Assembly: GCA_002412425.1 (NCBI GenBank)
Contig: DHVB01000007.1
Location: 1-12,966, forward strand
Source of the DNA: Bacteroidales bacterium UBA5219
GTDB taxonomy: Bacteria > Bacteroidota > Bacteroidia > Bacteroidales > ML635J-15
DNA length: 12,966 nucleotides
Direction: 5' to 3'
In this document: positions 1 through 6,277 of the stretch, piece by piece
How positions within the stretch are numbered: the first letter of the stretch is position 1
Layout of the letters: every line of letters starts with the position of its first letter
The notes under the pieces: generated by a model
Databases searched by the model: none
Seen by the model: the letters and a program-made list of their open reading frames with translations, nothing else
What the model was told of the DNA's origin: nothing
Position numbers and translations under genes: made by a program

Positions 1-108
1 AACAATCAGCATGTTAATAAAATTGGGGGGATAAGGTTTTTAGACAGTCTGGCGGTTGCAGCTAGGTGGAGTGCGGCAGAAATAGCTATTTCCCTGTCAT
101 ACTCGTAA
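1..108 (+). other. Open 3' end of an unidentified ORF (doubtful)
   Basis: Frame 1 is open from the first base to a TAA at 106-108, encoding 35 residues that include IRFLDSLAVAARWSAAE. I recognise no family. The stretch is less AT-rich than what follows and sits just outside an inverted repeat, so it could be the last codons of a gene to the left, or an open frame inside repeat DNA. An open frame this short can arise by chance. Confidence 0.2.
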
Positions 109-111
109 TGA

Positions 112-193
112 GCCAAGCCGTAGCGTAATTTTTTATTTAGTTAAATTTCAAGCGTAAAGATAATTCTTTTTCACAAATCTAAATCGGCTTGGC
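112..193. repeat. Inverted repeat with 9-bp arms
   Basis: GCCAAGCCG at 112-120 is perfectly complementary to CGGCTTGGC at 185-193, with a 64-base AT-rich loop between. The layout (short GC-rich arms, long loop, GTAAC-type motifs outside such as AGTAACGCC at 206-214) resembles the better attC-like site at 9840-9980. I see it as a possible degenerate recombination site, or simply a stem-loop of a dispersed element. Confidence 0.4.
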
Positions 194-255
194 GGGTTTT
201 AGTAGGAGTAACGCCCTTCCAAGTACCCACGATTGCCGCATTACATATAGGTGCT

Positions 256-407
256 GTTACCGCCTGGTGTTCTTTTCTTCAAGGCTAGTAAACCATTGTC
301 GTTATTCAGTTTCCGTGTCATTGTCACAAACTACTTTTCTTGTCTGTGTCGGTTTGTGTGTTGGCGTTTTTTATTTTTTTAAGTGTCGGCAAATTTTTTA
401 AAACAAT
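256..407 (+). repeat. Left copy of a long divergent inverted repeat
   Basis: The segment begins with GTTACCGCC (256-264) and reappears inverted at 9691-9851, which ends in GGCGGTAAC. Blocks matching exactly in reverse complement are the 9-mer end, a 12-mer (GTAAACCATTGT, 288-299 against 9792-9803) and a 15-mer (393-407 against 9691-9705). The DNA between is similar but diverged with indels. The pair brackets HU, the IS and the whole lipoprotein block, leaving the right-hand two-gene unit outside. Confidence 0.6.
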
Positions 408-428
408 TTTTCTCAGTGCGTTGGCTTT

Positions 429-505
429 GCAAGCTCTTTGACAAAGCTTTGGTCAAAGCGTTGGCTCGTGTGGCTTTGGCAATGTGCTTGCAAATGCGTT
501 GGCTT
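429..505 (+). repeat. Dispersed GC-richer repeat, copy A
   Basis: This is one of four same-strand copies in the window (429-505, 2726-2800, 2856-2923, 9620-9690). Shared landmarks in order are a CTCTTTGAC block, a TTGGCT(C/T)GTG block, and GGC(A)AATGTG. Copies A and B share the longest runs, including the CTCTTTGACAAAGCT block and TTTGGCAATGTGCTTGCAAATG in two pieces. The repeat stands out against the AT-rich background and encodes no credible protein. Confidence 0.65.
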
Positions 506-559
506 ATTGCAAAGCTAGTTATATTTACTTTTTCAAAATCTTTTTCTTAAAAATGTTCG

Positions 560-567
560 TATATTTG
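560..567 (+). promoter_or_regulatory. Candidate -7 promoter element for HU
   Basis: TATATTTG at 560-567 fits the Bacteroidota -7 consensus TAnnTTTG and lies 66 bases before the HU start at 634, a reasonable leader length. I see no convincing -33 TTTG at the usual distance, and such octamers arise by chance in AT-rich DNA, so the call is tentative. Confidence 0.35.
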
Positions 568-633
568 CTTTCTATTTATTTCAGAACAAATTGAAAACGA
601 ACTGAATTTATTTACTTTAAAACAATAATAATT

Positions 634-807
634 ATGAGCATGAACAAACCAGAATTAGTTACTTGGATGGCTAAGAGAGGCAACATTAGCAAAACTGAAG
701 CTAAAAACGCATTAGAATTAACCATAGGAGCAATAAGCGAAGCTTTAAAATCAGGTGAAAGTATTACTCTTATAGGTTTCGGCACTTTTAACCTGAATTA
801 TTCATAA
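634..807 (+). pseudogene. HU-family DNA-binding protein, 5' part, truncated by IS1380 insertion
   Basis: HU proteins are small basic dimers that bend and compact bacterial DNA. Residues 1-52 are clearly HU: MNKPELVTWMAKRG, then the helical dimerisation region, then ITLIGFGTF. The reading frame then enters the left end of the insertion sequence and stops after five foreign residues at TAA 805-807, giving 57 aa against about 90 normally. The missing part is the beta arm with the conserved RNPQTG motif, found at 2501-2625. Either ATG 634 or ATG 640 could be the start; the second matches the usual HU N-terminus. Removing the IS and one target copy restores a 92-codon frame (...GTFKIVDIAERTG...). 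The product as it stands lacks the DNA-contacting arm and should not function. Confidence 0.9.
788..791. repeat. Left target-site copy (TTAA) of the IS1380 element
   Basis: TTAA directly precedes the left inverted repeat. The matching bases after the right end are CTAA (2501-2504). IS1380 elements usually duplicate 4 bp, so this is read as a target duplication with one substitution in the right copy. Confidence 0.6.
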
Positions 808-808
808 A
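792..808 (+). repeat. IS1380 left terminal inverted repeat
   Basis: CCTGAATTATTCATAAA, exactly complementary to the right end at 2484-2500. Similarity stops after 17 bases. Confidence 0.93.
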
Positions 809-819
809 AATAAAATAAA

Positions 820-893
820 ATAGGGGTAAAAATTGTTTATCTCATTGATATTCAATATCTTAGAGGTGCTAAAAAACCAAAAAATACCCCTAT
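820..893 (+). promoter_or_regulatory. Inverted repeat sequestering the transposase start codon
   Basis: ATAGGGGTA (820-828) pairs perfectly with TACCCCTAT (885-893), which contains the first two bases of the transposase ATG. A transcript entering from the HU promoter would fold this 9-bp stem over the start, while a transcript starting inside the loop would lack the 5' arm and stay translatable. A 13-base palindrome, GATATTCAATATC (847-859), lies in the loop and may be a protein site. Hairpins that limit transposase expression from outside promoters are known in several IS families; applying this here is inference. Confidence 0.5.
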
Positions 894-2268
894 GAACAAA
901 AGTACAAAAATAATTGATAGAAATGTTAAAAAATCTAAAAAAAATCAAATTACAACACTTTTTAATTTATCAGATTTTAACAAGAAGAAAGTAGAAGTTC
1001 GCTTTAATAGAGAAATGGTATCTAATGATGGAGGCTTGTTATTACTGAGGGAAATAGAGAATCAAATAGGGTTAATAAAAAACATGGCCTCTTGCATATT
1101 AGACACACGTCATCAAAGTTACGTTGATCATAGTATAGAATCATTACTTAGTCAGAGAATTATGCAGATAGCAGCCGGATACGAAGATGCTAATGATTGC
1201 AATACACTACGTAATGATGGTGTATTAAAAGTATGTGCTCAACAAGAATCTGCGCTGGCAAGTCAACCTACAATGAGCCGTTTCGAAAATCAATTGTCGA
1301 AAAAAGAATTGTATAATATTGCCAAAGTTTTTATAGACAACTTTATAGCTTCATATCTTGTTCAACCCGAAGTAATAATTCTTGACTGTGATGATACAGA
1401 TGCAATATTATATGGTCAACAAGAATTGGGTTTATTTAATTCTTACTATGACGATTATTGTTACATGCCTTTGCATATTTACGAAGGTCTCTCTGGAAAA
1501 CTAATTGCAACTATTCTAAAACCAGGTCGCAGGAGCAAAAGTGCGAATGTGTTTGCAATACTAAAAAGAATAATCCAATATTTACGAAAACATTGGCCAG
1601 ATACGATCATAATGCTTAGAGGCGATAGTCATTTTTGCTCTCAGGAATTTATGGACTGGAGTTTAAACAAGAAAAATATTGAATTTTTAACCGGTATTGC
1701 AGGGAATTCTGTATTGAAGAAATGCGCTCAAATTACAATTGACAGTGCTGAAAGAGAATATAAAGCTACAGGTAAACCTGTGAAAAGGTATCATTCTTTT
1801 GAATACAAAGCCGGAACATGGAAACAGAATCAACGGGTAATTGTAAAAGTGGAGGTAACCAATTTGGGTACGAATGTTCGTTATATTGCCTCAAGCATAA
1901 GGTGTATTCGGGCAAAAGTCTTGTATGAAAATGCTTACTGTGCCCGTGGTGCTGCAGAACTTCGTATTAAAGATCACAAAACATACTTGCTTTCTGATAG
2001 AATGTCTTGCAGTAGTTTTTTTGCAAATCAGCTCCGCTTATTTATGCACTCTGCCGCTTATGTGTTGATACATACCTTGCAGAAAGAAGTTCTCAAAGGA
2101 ACAGCATTTGTTAATGCAACAATGAAAACAATACAGTTGAAAATCATTAAAGTTGCTACTCATGTTAAAATCTTAAAATCAAAAGTTTTAATCGAACTTC
2201 CAGTAGAATTTTATAGTAAATGGCTTTATGAAAAAATGTTATTGATGTTTAATCAATTACGAACATGA
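892..2268 (+). CDS. IS1380-family transposase
   Basis: The 458-aa protein is the transposase that cuts and pastes its own element, acting on the 17-bp ends. It has the RNase-H-like DDE layout of the family: first Asp in ILDCDDTDA (about residue 165), second in LRGDSHF (residue 245), and Glu in YCARGAAELRIKDHK (residue 356). The N-terminal NREMVSNDGGLLLLREI and the LDTRHQSYVDHSI segment are also typical of IS1380. Length is normal and there is no frameshift or internal stop, so it is probably functional. The ATG lies within the 3' arm of an inverted repeat (820-893), which may hold expression down. It is the only gene in the element. Confidence 0.95.
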   Translation: MNKSTKIIDRNVKKSKKNQITTLFNLSDFNKKKVEVRFNREMVSNDGGLLLLREIENQIGLIKNMASCILDTRHQSYVDHSIESLLSQRIMQIAAGYEDANDCNTLRNDGVLKVCAQQESALASQPTMSRFENQLSKKELYNIAKVFIDNFIASYLVQPEVIILDCDDTDAILYGQQELGLFNSYYDDYCYMPLHIYEGLSGKLIATILKPGRRSKSANVFAILKRIIQYLRKHWPDTIIMLRGDSHFCSQEFMDWSLNKKNIEFLTGIAGNSVLKKCAQITIDSAEREYKATGKPVKRYHSFEYKAGTWKQNQRVIVKVEVTNLGTNVRYIASSIRCIRAKVLYENAYCARGAAELRIKDHKTYLLSDRMSCSSFFANQLRLFMHSAAYVLIHTLQKEVLKGTAFVNATMKTIQLKIIKVATHVKILKSKVLIELPVEFYSKWLYEKMLLMFNQLRT

Positions 2269-2483
2269 CCAAAACACTTCCTTTCGTCCGTTCTTTAACA
2301 AGCTGAATATTAAACACATACAAAGTTAACAAACCAAATTCCAAAGATTGAATGGGGAAATTATATCTTTTTGTGTAGATATTGAATCAGAAACCCAAAA
2401 ATTCAGATTACCTTTTTTAAAAATAAAAAATAATCACACATGCTATAGCCTAAAATTTTAGTAATTTTGGTCAAGAATAAAGG

Positions 2484-2500
2484 TTTATGAATTATTCAGG
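2484..2500 (-). repeat. IS1380 right terminal inverted repeat
   Basis: TTTATGAATTATTCAGG, the exact reverse complement of 792-808. Confidence 0.93.
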
Positions 2501-2504
2501 CTAA
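2501..2504. repeat. Right target-site copy (CTAA) of the IS1380 element
   Basis: CTAA follows the right end and matches the left copy TTAA at three of four positions. The HU frame is restored if one copy is removed and the target was TTAA. Confidence 0.55.
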
Positions 2505-2625
2505 AATTGTCGATATTGCTGAACGTACTGGAAGAAACCCACAAACTGGTGAAAAAATTCAAATAAAAGCAAAAAAAGTGGTGAAATTTAAACCGGGTAA
2601 TGATTTATCTGGTCAAGTAAAGTAA
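2501..2625 (+). pseudogene. HU-family DNA-binding protein, 3' part separated by IS1380
   Basis: After the right IS end the frame continues K-I-V-D-I-A-E-R-T-G and then GRNPQTGEKIQIKAKK and VVKFKPGNDLSGQVK to TAA at 2623-2625. This is the DNA-binding arm and C-terminal helix of HU, including the RNPQTG signature, collinear with the fragment at 634-807. It has no start codon of its own in a sensible place, so it is a stranded piece. The sequence around its last codons (GNDLSGQVK) occurs a second time at 9482-9511 with similar downstream DNA. Confidence 0.9.
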
Positions 2626-2799
2626 TGATGTGTAACACTTTTTTAAAAGCTCTGGAAATGGGGCTTTTTTTTATGTATATTTAATTTCAAAATGCAAAGC
2701 TAAAAGTCAAGGGTGGGCGGAAAGTTTGGCTCTTTGACTTTTGCGAAGTTTTGGCTCGTGTGTCGGGCAAAAGGCAATGTGCCAAATGTGGGTCGGCAA
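2599..2799 (+). repeat. Left copy of a ~200-bp direct repeat flanking the minus-strand block
   Basis: From the HU codons for NDLSGQVK through the terminator to a GGTCGGCAA block (2791-2799), this segment is collinear with 9488-9691: HU tail, then terminator, then GC-richer repeat, then GGTCGGCAA. The distance from the shared GATTTATCTGG to GGTCGGCAA is 189 bases here and 192 in the other copy. Matching blocks are separated by diverged DNA, so the duplication is old. Confidence 0.6.
2645..2672 (+). terminator. Rho-independent terminator of HU
   Basis: AAAAGCTC (2645-2652) pairs with GGGCTTTT (2661-2668, one G-T pair) across an 8-base loop and runs into a T tract. It lies 20 bases after the HU stop codon and would end the + strand HU transcript. 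A related hairpin follows the second HU tail near 9539. Confidence 0.75.
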
Positions 2800-2800
2800 A
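2726..2800 (+). repeat. Dispersed GC-richer repeat, copy D
   Basis: This is the most diverged copy: CTCTTTGAC, TTTTGGCTCGTGTG, GGCAATGTG and TGTGGGTCGGCAA occur in the same order as in copy C at 9620-9690. It follows the first HU terminator just as copy C follows the second. Confidence 0.55.
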
Positions 2801-2855
2801 ATCTAAAAGTTTATTTTCTTTTTCGCTGATACCCCAGAAACTAAATACTGTTTTC

Positions 2856-2923
2856 CAAGCTCTTTGACAAAGCTATGGTTTGAGCGATGGCTCGTGGGGC
2901 TTTGGCAATGTGCTTGCAAATGT
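2856..2923 (+). repeat. Dispersed GC-richer repeat, copy B
   Basis: This copy is very close to copy A (429-505), sharing AAGCTCTTTGACAAAGCT, GATGGCTCGTG in similar form, and TTTGGCAATGTGCTTGCAA. It forms the downstream edge of the minus-strand gene block. Confidence 0.65.
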
Positions 2924-2943
2924 ATCAGACTTATACTGTATTG

Positions 2944-3108
2944 CTATAGAACACCTGAAACAATATTATTTTTATCATTATCAGAAGAAACCTGAACTGG
3001 TTTCATTCTAATTACCGTATCATTTACAATTTCACCCAATATTAAAGTATTTCGTGTAAAATAAGCATCTTCATTGTGCTCTTCATTTTCATTACAATAA
3101 GTTGAATT
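2944..3108 (-). pseudogene. Lipoprotein remnant, module 3
   Basis: The minus-strand frame from 3108 to TAG at 2946-2944 encodes 54 residues. The core FTRNTLILGEIVNDTVIRMKP aligns without gaps to lipoprotein 2 residues beginning at ITIDTLVLGEFTKDTVIIMDP: T, TL, LGE, DTVI, M and P are shared, about 13 of 28 positions over the wider match. The signal peptide and the C-terminal beta half are missing and the frame is closed upstream by TAG 3111-3109. I read this as the eroded lipoprotein of a third copy of the module. It is too short to be a functional lipoprotein. Confidence 0.6.
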
Positions 3109-3189
3109 CTATTTAAATGCACAAAGTAATCCTTTTTGCAATTTAAAGATTCTATCTACTACAAGTTTATTAAAAAAAATAATATGCAT
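3109..3189 (-). pseudogene. Remnant of the 640-aa protein C-terminus, module 3
   Basis: Nine bases after the stop of lipoprotein 2, an ATG (3189) opens 26 codons ending in TAG 3111-3109. The piece VVDRIFKLQK matches EIDRIFQCQR near the end of the 640-aa protein (residues 614-623) and LVDHLYQSQR in the small gene at 3674-3880. It sits where the small gene sits in module 2, just ahead of a lipoprotein frame, and runs in the same frame as that fragment. The match is short, so by itself it would be weak; position and order support it. Confidence 0.45.
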
Positions 3190-3197
3190 TTCTTCTT

Positions 3198-3677
3198 TTA
3201 CCCGAAGTAAACACTAAATGATAATGAAATTAATCTTTGATTTGCCTTATCGCAATTTTTATTTATTAAAAAAATATAAAATTCTGTTCTTACTTGTTGA
3301 TTAGCCTTGTATCTATATTTTGTGTCAAAATAATAGTAGTTCACAGAATAGGATTGTGGTAAGACAAACCTATTGTATTCAGGATATGTCCAACCTCCGC
3401 TTGATTTGATCTGTATCTCCAGAGTGTCTGCTGAATTATTATAAAATACCTGACGAACAACCTTTGTTTCTTCGACAGAGGTTGCATGAATCGGGTCCAT
3501 TATTATAACAGTGTCTTTCGTAAACTCGCCTAATACAAGTGTGTCTATAGTAATACAACTACTATTATTGAATTTCCCGGATTTGAATACATTATTATTT
3601 ATTTGAACTGTATTAAAACATGAATAAAATGGGAGTAATGCCAATGCATAAACAAGAATAATTAAGTGTGTCTTCAT
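3198..3677 (-). CDS. Putative lipoprotein 2 (module 2)
   Basis: The protein has 159 aa. It starts with a lipoprotein signal (MKTHLIILVYALALLPFYSC, lipid-modified Cys at 20), so it should be anchored in a membrane facing the periplasm or surface. The mature part is beta-rich, with a VFYNNSADTLEIQI segment followed by a Tyr-rich strand region (about 110-135). That pattern recalls the small Ig-like domains of DUF1573-type proteins, but without their usual Cys motif; this is a resemblance only. The ATG overlaps the stop of the preceding small gene as ATGA, implying translational coupling. Lipoprotein 1 is a distant relative with the same order of strands. A fragment of a third relative lies downstream. 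Function is unknown; an immunity-type role is possible from the layout. Confidence 0.75.
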   Translation of the reverse strand: MKTHLIILVYALALLPFYSCFNTVQINNNVFKSGKFNNSSCITIDTLVLGEFTKDTVIIMDPIHATSVEETKVVRQVFYNNSADTLEIQIKSSGGWTYPEYNRFVLPQSYSVNYYYFDTKYRYKANQQVRTEFYIFLINKNCDKANQRLISLSFSVYFG

Positions 3678-3880
3678 AAATTATTAGTTTTAGATATAAT
3701 GACTGCTAAAGCAATACTGGCATAAGCTCTTTGAGACTGATAAAGATGGTCAACCAAATCTTGATTATTTCGAATAATACTCATACCTGAAAGATTTGTT
3801 TTATTCCATGTTTCTTTTGTATATTCTTAAGGCATATGATTATCGGCACTACAAATCGCTACAGTAAATAAATAATTCAT
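3674..3880 (-). pseudogene. Small gene resembling the 640-aa C-terminus, one in-frame stop
   Basis: This minus-strand frame fits exactly between the two lipoproteins. Its ATG (3880) overlaps the stop of lipoprotein 1 as ATGA, and its TGA (3676-3674) overlaps the start of lipoprotein 2 as ATGA. The 68 sense positions contain a single TAA at position 18 (after ADNHMP). The rest reads EYTKETWNKTNLSG, then LVDHLYQSQRAYASIALAVII, split here for length. It aligns to the last ~55 residues of the 640-aa protein: KEQTEVIWDKIN, then IDRIFQCQRAYATISLGIII. D585, H587, W597 and the QRAYA core are conserved. The stop aligns with Lys590. It could be a recent nonsense mutation, a sequencing error, or two short peptides. 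Too short for automatic gene callers. Confidence 0.7.
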
Positions 3881-4341
3881 CTTATTGTGCCAATTAGTTT
3901 TACAACTTTATAAAAATCAGGCTCAGAATCTTTTTTAACAATAACGTAAGATATCGTCAAATTTTTATTAAACCCTCCCCGCCTGTTTTCTGAATTAAAT
4001 TCAAAACTAACATAGGAGGACTCGTAAGAATTTAAATTCCAATACTGGCAATTCTTAAAATACAGTCCTCCATCACCAGTCGTTATCCGGGATATGCTTA
4101 TAGGATATTCTGTATTATTTACAAGTAAGAAATAAAAACACCTAAGTTCCCCTTCGTTAAGTTCCAACATGTCATATTTTATATTTTCAGACTTGTCATC
4201 TAAAAATATTGTATCAGTAATTATTGCCGAATCGCCATATCGTGTTATACTATCGTTACTGTAACTTAGCTTTGAAACATTTCTTGTGTTACAAGAAAAT
4301 AATATTATGATTAATAAAAATAAATAAATATTATTTTTCAT
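3877..4341 (-). CDS. Putative lipoprotein 1 (DUF1573-like fold)
   Basis: From ATG 4341 the protein has 154 aa and starts with a compact lipoprotein signal, MKNNIYLFLLIIILFSC (Cys 17). An ATG seven codons upstream (4362) would overlap the 640-aa gene by 20 bases and put charged residues before the signal; I prefer 4341, which lies 1 base after that gene's TGA. The mature region has the strand pattern of DUF1573/Ig-like domains: a FLLVNNTEYPISISRI segment, an aromatic strand, then a basic turn NRRGGFNKNLTISYVIV and a final VVKLIGTIR strand. The usual Cys pair of DUF1573 is not evident. It is probably co-translated with the 640-aa gene, and its stop overlaps the next small frame (ATGA). Predicted site is periplasm-facing membrane; role unknown. 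Confidence 0.75.
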   Translation of the reverse strand: MKNNIYLFLLIIILFSCNTRNVSKLSYSNDSITRYGDSAIITDTIFLDDKSENIKYDMLELNEGELRCFYFLLVNNTEYPISISRITTGDGGLYFKNCQYWNLNSYESSYVSFEFNSENRRGGFNKNLTISYVIVKKDSEPDFYKVVKLIGTIR

Positions 4342-4342
4342 A

Positions 4343-6265
4343 TCACATTTGATTAATTGCATTAATGATTATTCCAAGAGAAATTGTAGCATATGCTCGT
4401 TGGCACTGAAAAATTCTATCAATCTCATATTCTTCTGCTACATTAATATTAAGACTCTTATTATTAATTTTATCCCAAATAACTTCTGTTTGTTCTTTAG
4501 AGATATGCGAATCTACTTCTTGTACACTACTCCCGTAATCAGACTTTAAAATAAAATCCAAAAAACAATCACTATTTACGGTAAATTCGTGAATTAATAT
4601 AGACATTAGAGGTGGTAACTTATATGGTCCGAAAGAATTTTCTATTGCAACAGAGTCTGCATATCGAACATTAGCATCTAGTGTCCAACTATCATCCGAA
4701 ATAAAAATAATTGTTTTATAATTACTTAAAGATTCAGATGTAAGTCCATTTATCCAATTTACTATTGGACAATTCTCAATACCTTTCGCTTTGACAAAAT
4801 CCTTTAATTGTAATAGCTCATTTTTTATATCACTAAATTCCGGTTCAACCTTGTAGGTGACCCCTTCCCCACATTTACCAGTAAATTTACCAATAAGACT
4901 AGGATTAACCTCCCATACCGATTTATATCTTTCTTTAAGATATGGATTAGAATTAAACCAGCTTTGACTTAACGGGAGAACTAAAATTTCATCTGAACAA
5001 TATACGTTCTTTATTTTGGGATTATAAACAGAAAAGATAGATTCTGTAAATCGTGCAATAGTGTCTGGCTTATTGTTTACATCTATTGCAAACAGATTAG
5101 ATAACGCTATATGAGCATTTTTAATTTGTATTTCATTTAATACAGTAGATGAAAATGATTTTATCGAATTAATTAATAGCTTAAAAGAATTTAAGCTCTC
5201 CACTGATTGATAAATACTGCACGCATTGATATAAGCGGATATTCTTTTTAAAAGGTGAATAATATCATTATTAAAAGTTTTACCCGAATATTTCGATATA
5301 AAGTCATTTGAATTTGTTAAATCTTTCTCTGGGAAATCTCCAAATTGATATTGCCCATTCCACCAATATAAGCATGGGGTTAGCAGGCTTTCTTCCGACT
5401 TAGGTTTAAGCCTTATAAGTTTAGCCCCAGGCGGAGGAATATTAAAAGATTTTAGATTATTATCATTACCAGACACTTCACTATTGATTGAGTCTCCTAA
5501 CCATACAACAACCCTGTTCTCGTTAAACTCCATCGGGTTTTTGAAAATTTCGGTTATTTGTTCTTGCAGTATAAATGATTGTTTTGATGCTGGAATTAAT
5601 TTTCTCTCTGATAATGATAAATAAAAAGGAGAAATTAAATTATTATCTGTGTTTAATAAGTAAACAATTTGAGGGGAAAAGCCAATTTCATTATGAACTT
5701 TATACATTTCATCTTTGCTAATATGACTAAAAGGAAGCAAATTGTATTTTACACCGGAAACGATACCATTTGCACTAATTGTTATGCTTATGCCTCTATC
5801 TAACAAATTACAGTGTTCCGTTTTACCAGATGAAACATTTTTAAACGCAGAAATCTCTATTTTATAAAATATGTCCCATGATTGCAGGATTTTACGTGAT
5901 TTATAAACAATATACACAGGTGTTACAGATATTGGCTGCATATAATGTATTGGGAAAAACACTATTCCTGCATTTTGTTCATAACTAGTGATGGATTCTT
6001 GAAGTTGTTTATTTTTCTGTATGAAAAATTCATTTAAATATTTCAGAATTTGGCTCCGGTTTTTCAGGACAATAGGACATAGAGTTTTTTTCTCATCAGG
6101 CTTATTGTAATACGTGAATCCTCCGGATGATAAGAAAGAAATACATTTTTTCGTGTTGTCATTATTCGTATTAAAGAGCACTTTAGAAATAAAATACATA
6201 TTCGACATGATAAAATCCTGCGAATAAGTTCGTATTAATGTTATTTGTGGCAAAGTCTTTTCCAT
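4343..6265 (-). CDS. Uncharacterised 640-aa protein, partner of the 970-aa protein
   Basis: I recognise no family. The protein has no N-terminal signal peptide and no clear membrane span apart from a hydrophobic C-terminus (ATISLGIIINAI, residues 626-637). Visible features are a beta-rich N-terminal half, a helical stretch at about 330-395, a WNGQYQFGDFP segment near 302, and a conserved-looking tail (582-640). This tail recurs in the two downstream modules, so it appears to be a separable unit. The start at 6265 is 12 bases after the 970-aa stop; a later Met at 20 is possible. The tight spacing implies joint expression with the 970-aa protein and lipoprotein 1. A two-part design, with a long variable body and a re-used C-terminal tip, would suit an effector or tail-associated protein, but no catalytic motif is visible. 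Confidence 0.8.
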   Translation of the reverse strand: MEKTLPQITLIRTYSQDFIMSNMYFISKVLFNTNNDNTKKCISFLSSGGFTYYNKPDEKKTLCPIVLKNRSQILKYLNEFFIQKNKQLQESITSYEQNAGIVFFPIHYMQPISVTPVYIVYKSRKILQSWDIFYKIEISAFKNVSSGKTEHCNLLDRGISITISANGIVSGVKYNLLPFSHISKDEMYKVHNEIGFSPQIVYLLNTDNNLISPFYLSLSERKLIPASKQSFILQEQITEIFKNPMEFNENRVVVWLGDSINSEVSGNDNNLKSFNIPPPGAKLIRLKPKSEESLLTPCLYWWNGQYQFGDFPEKDLTNSNDFISKYSGKTFNNDIIHLLKRISAYINACSIYQSVESLNSFKLLINSIKSFSSTVLNEIQIKNAHIALSNLFAIDVNNKPDTIARFTESIFSVYNPKIKNVYCSDEILVLPLSQSWFNSNPYLKERYKSVWEVNPSLIGKFTGKCGEGVTYKVEPEFSDIKNELLQLKDFVKAKGIENCPIVNWINGLTSESLSNYKTIIFISDDSWTLDANVRYADSVAIENSFGPYKLPPLMSILIHEFTVNSDCFLDFILKSDYGSSVQEVDSHISKEQTEVIWDKINNKSLNINVAEEYEIDRIFQCQRAYATISLGIIINAINQM

Positions 6266-6277
6266 AACTTTTTTACT

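Larger units (their letters stand above)
109..633. other. Repeat-rich non-coding stretch upstream of HU
   Basis: No supportable gene is present. The stretch holds a 9-bp-arm inverted repeat (112-193), the left copy of a long divergent inverted repeat (256-407), one copy of a GC-richer dispersed repeat (429-505), and AT-rich DNA carrying the likely HU promoter (560-567) and leader. The small open frame at 189-401 lies across the inverted repeat and looks accidental. Confidence 0.6.
792..2500 (+). mobile_element. IS1380-family insertion sequence, complete
   Basis: The element is 1709 bp, normal for the IS1380 family, and is bounded by perfect 17-bp terminal inverted repeats starting CCTGAAT. 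It carries one intact transposase gene on the same strand as the HU gene it interrupts. A short leader with an inverted repeat spans the transposase start, and about 215 bases of AT-rich non-coding DNA separate the stop codon from the right end. Intact ends, an intact transposase and a reconstructable target suggest a fairly recent insertion that may still be mobile. Confidence 0.93.
2626..2943. other. Non-coding junction between HU and the minus-strand block
   Basis: The stretch holds the HU terminator and two copies of the dispersed repeat (2726-2800 and 2856-2923). No gene is supported on either strand. The last recognisable remnant of the minus-strand array ends at 2944, about 20 bases beyond repeat copy B, suggesting that the repeat marks a recombination boundary. 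Confidence 0.6.

Noticed and set aside
61..130. Short GC-richer stem-loops as a group II intron or structured RNA end
   Set aside because: No domain V-like hairpin or reverse transcriptase is present. The AAATAGCTATTT palindrome alone is not evidence for an RNA gene.
189..401. 70-aa open frame on the + strand
   Set aside because: It lies across the left inverted-repeat arm, is Cys/Phe/Val-rich with low-complexity ends, and has no start context. The inverted copy on the right keeps DNA similarity without keeping the frame.
4342..4362. Upstream ATG (4362) as the start of lipoprotein 1
   Set aside because: It would overlap the 640-aa gene by 20 bases and put MQLIKCD before an already complete lipoprotein signal. 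ATG 4341 is the better start, though the longer form is not excluded.
4349..4549. 66-aa + strand frame antisense to the 640-aa gene
   Set aside because: It is a shadow of the real gene on the other strand. The same applies to small + frames at 6642, 7047, 8871, 12185 and 12476.
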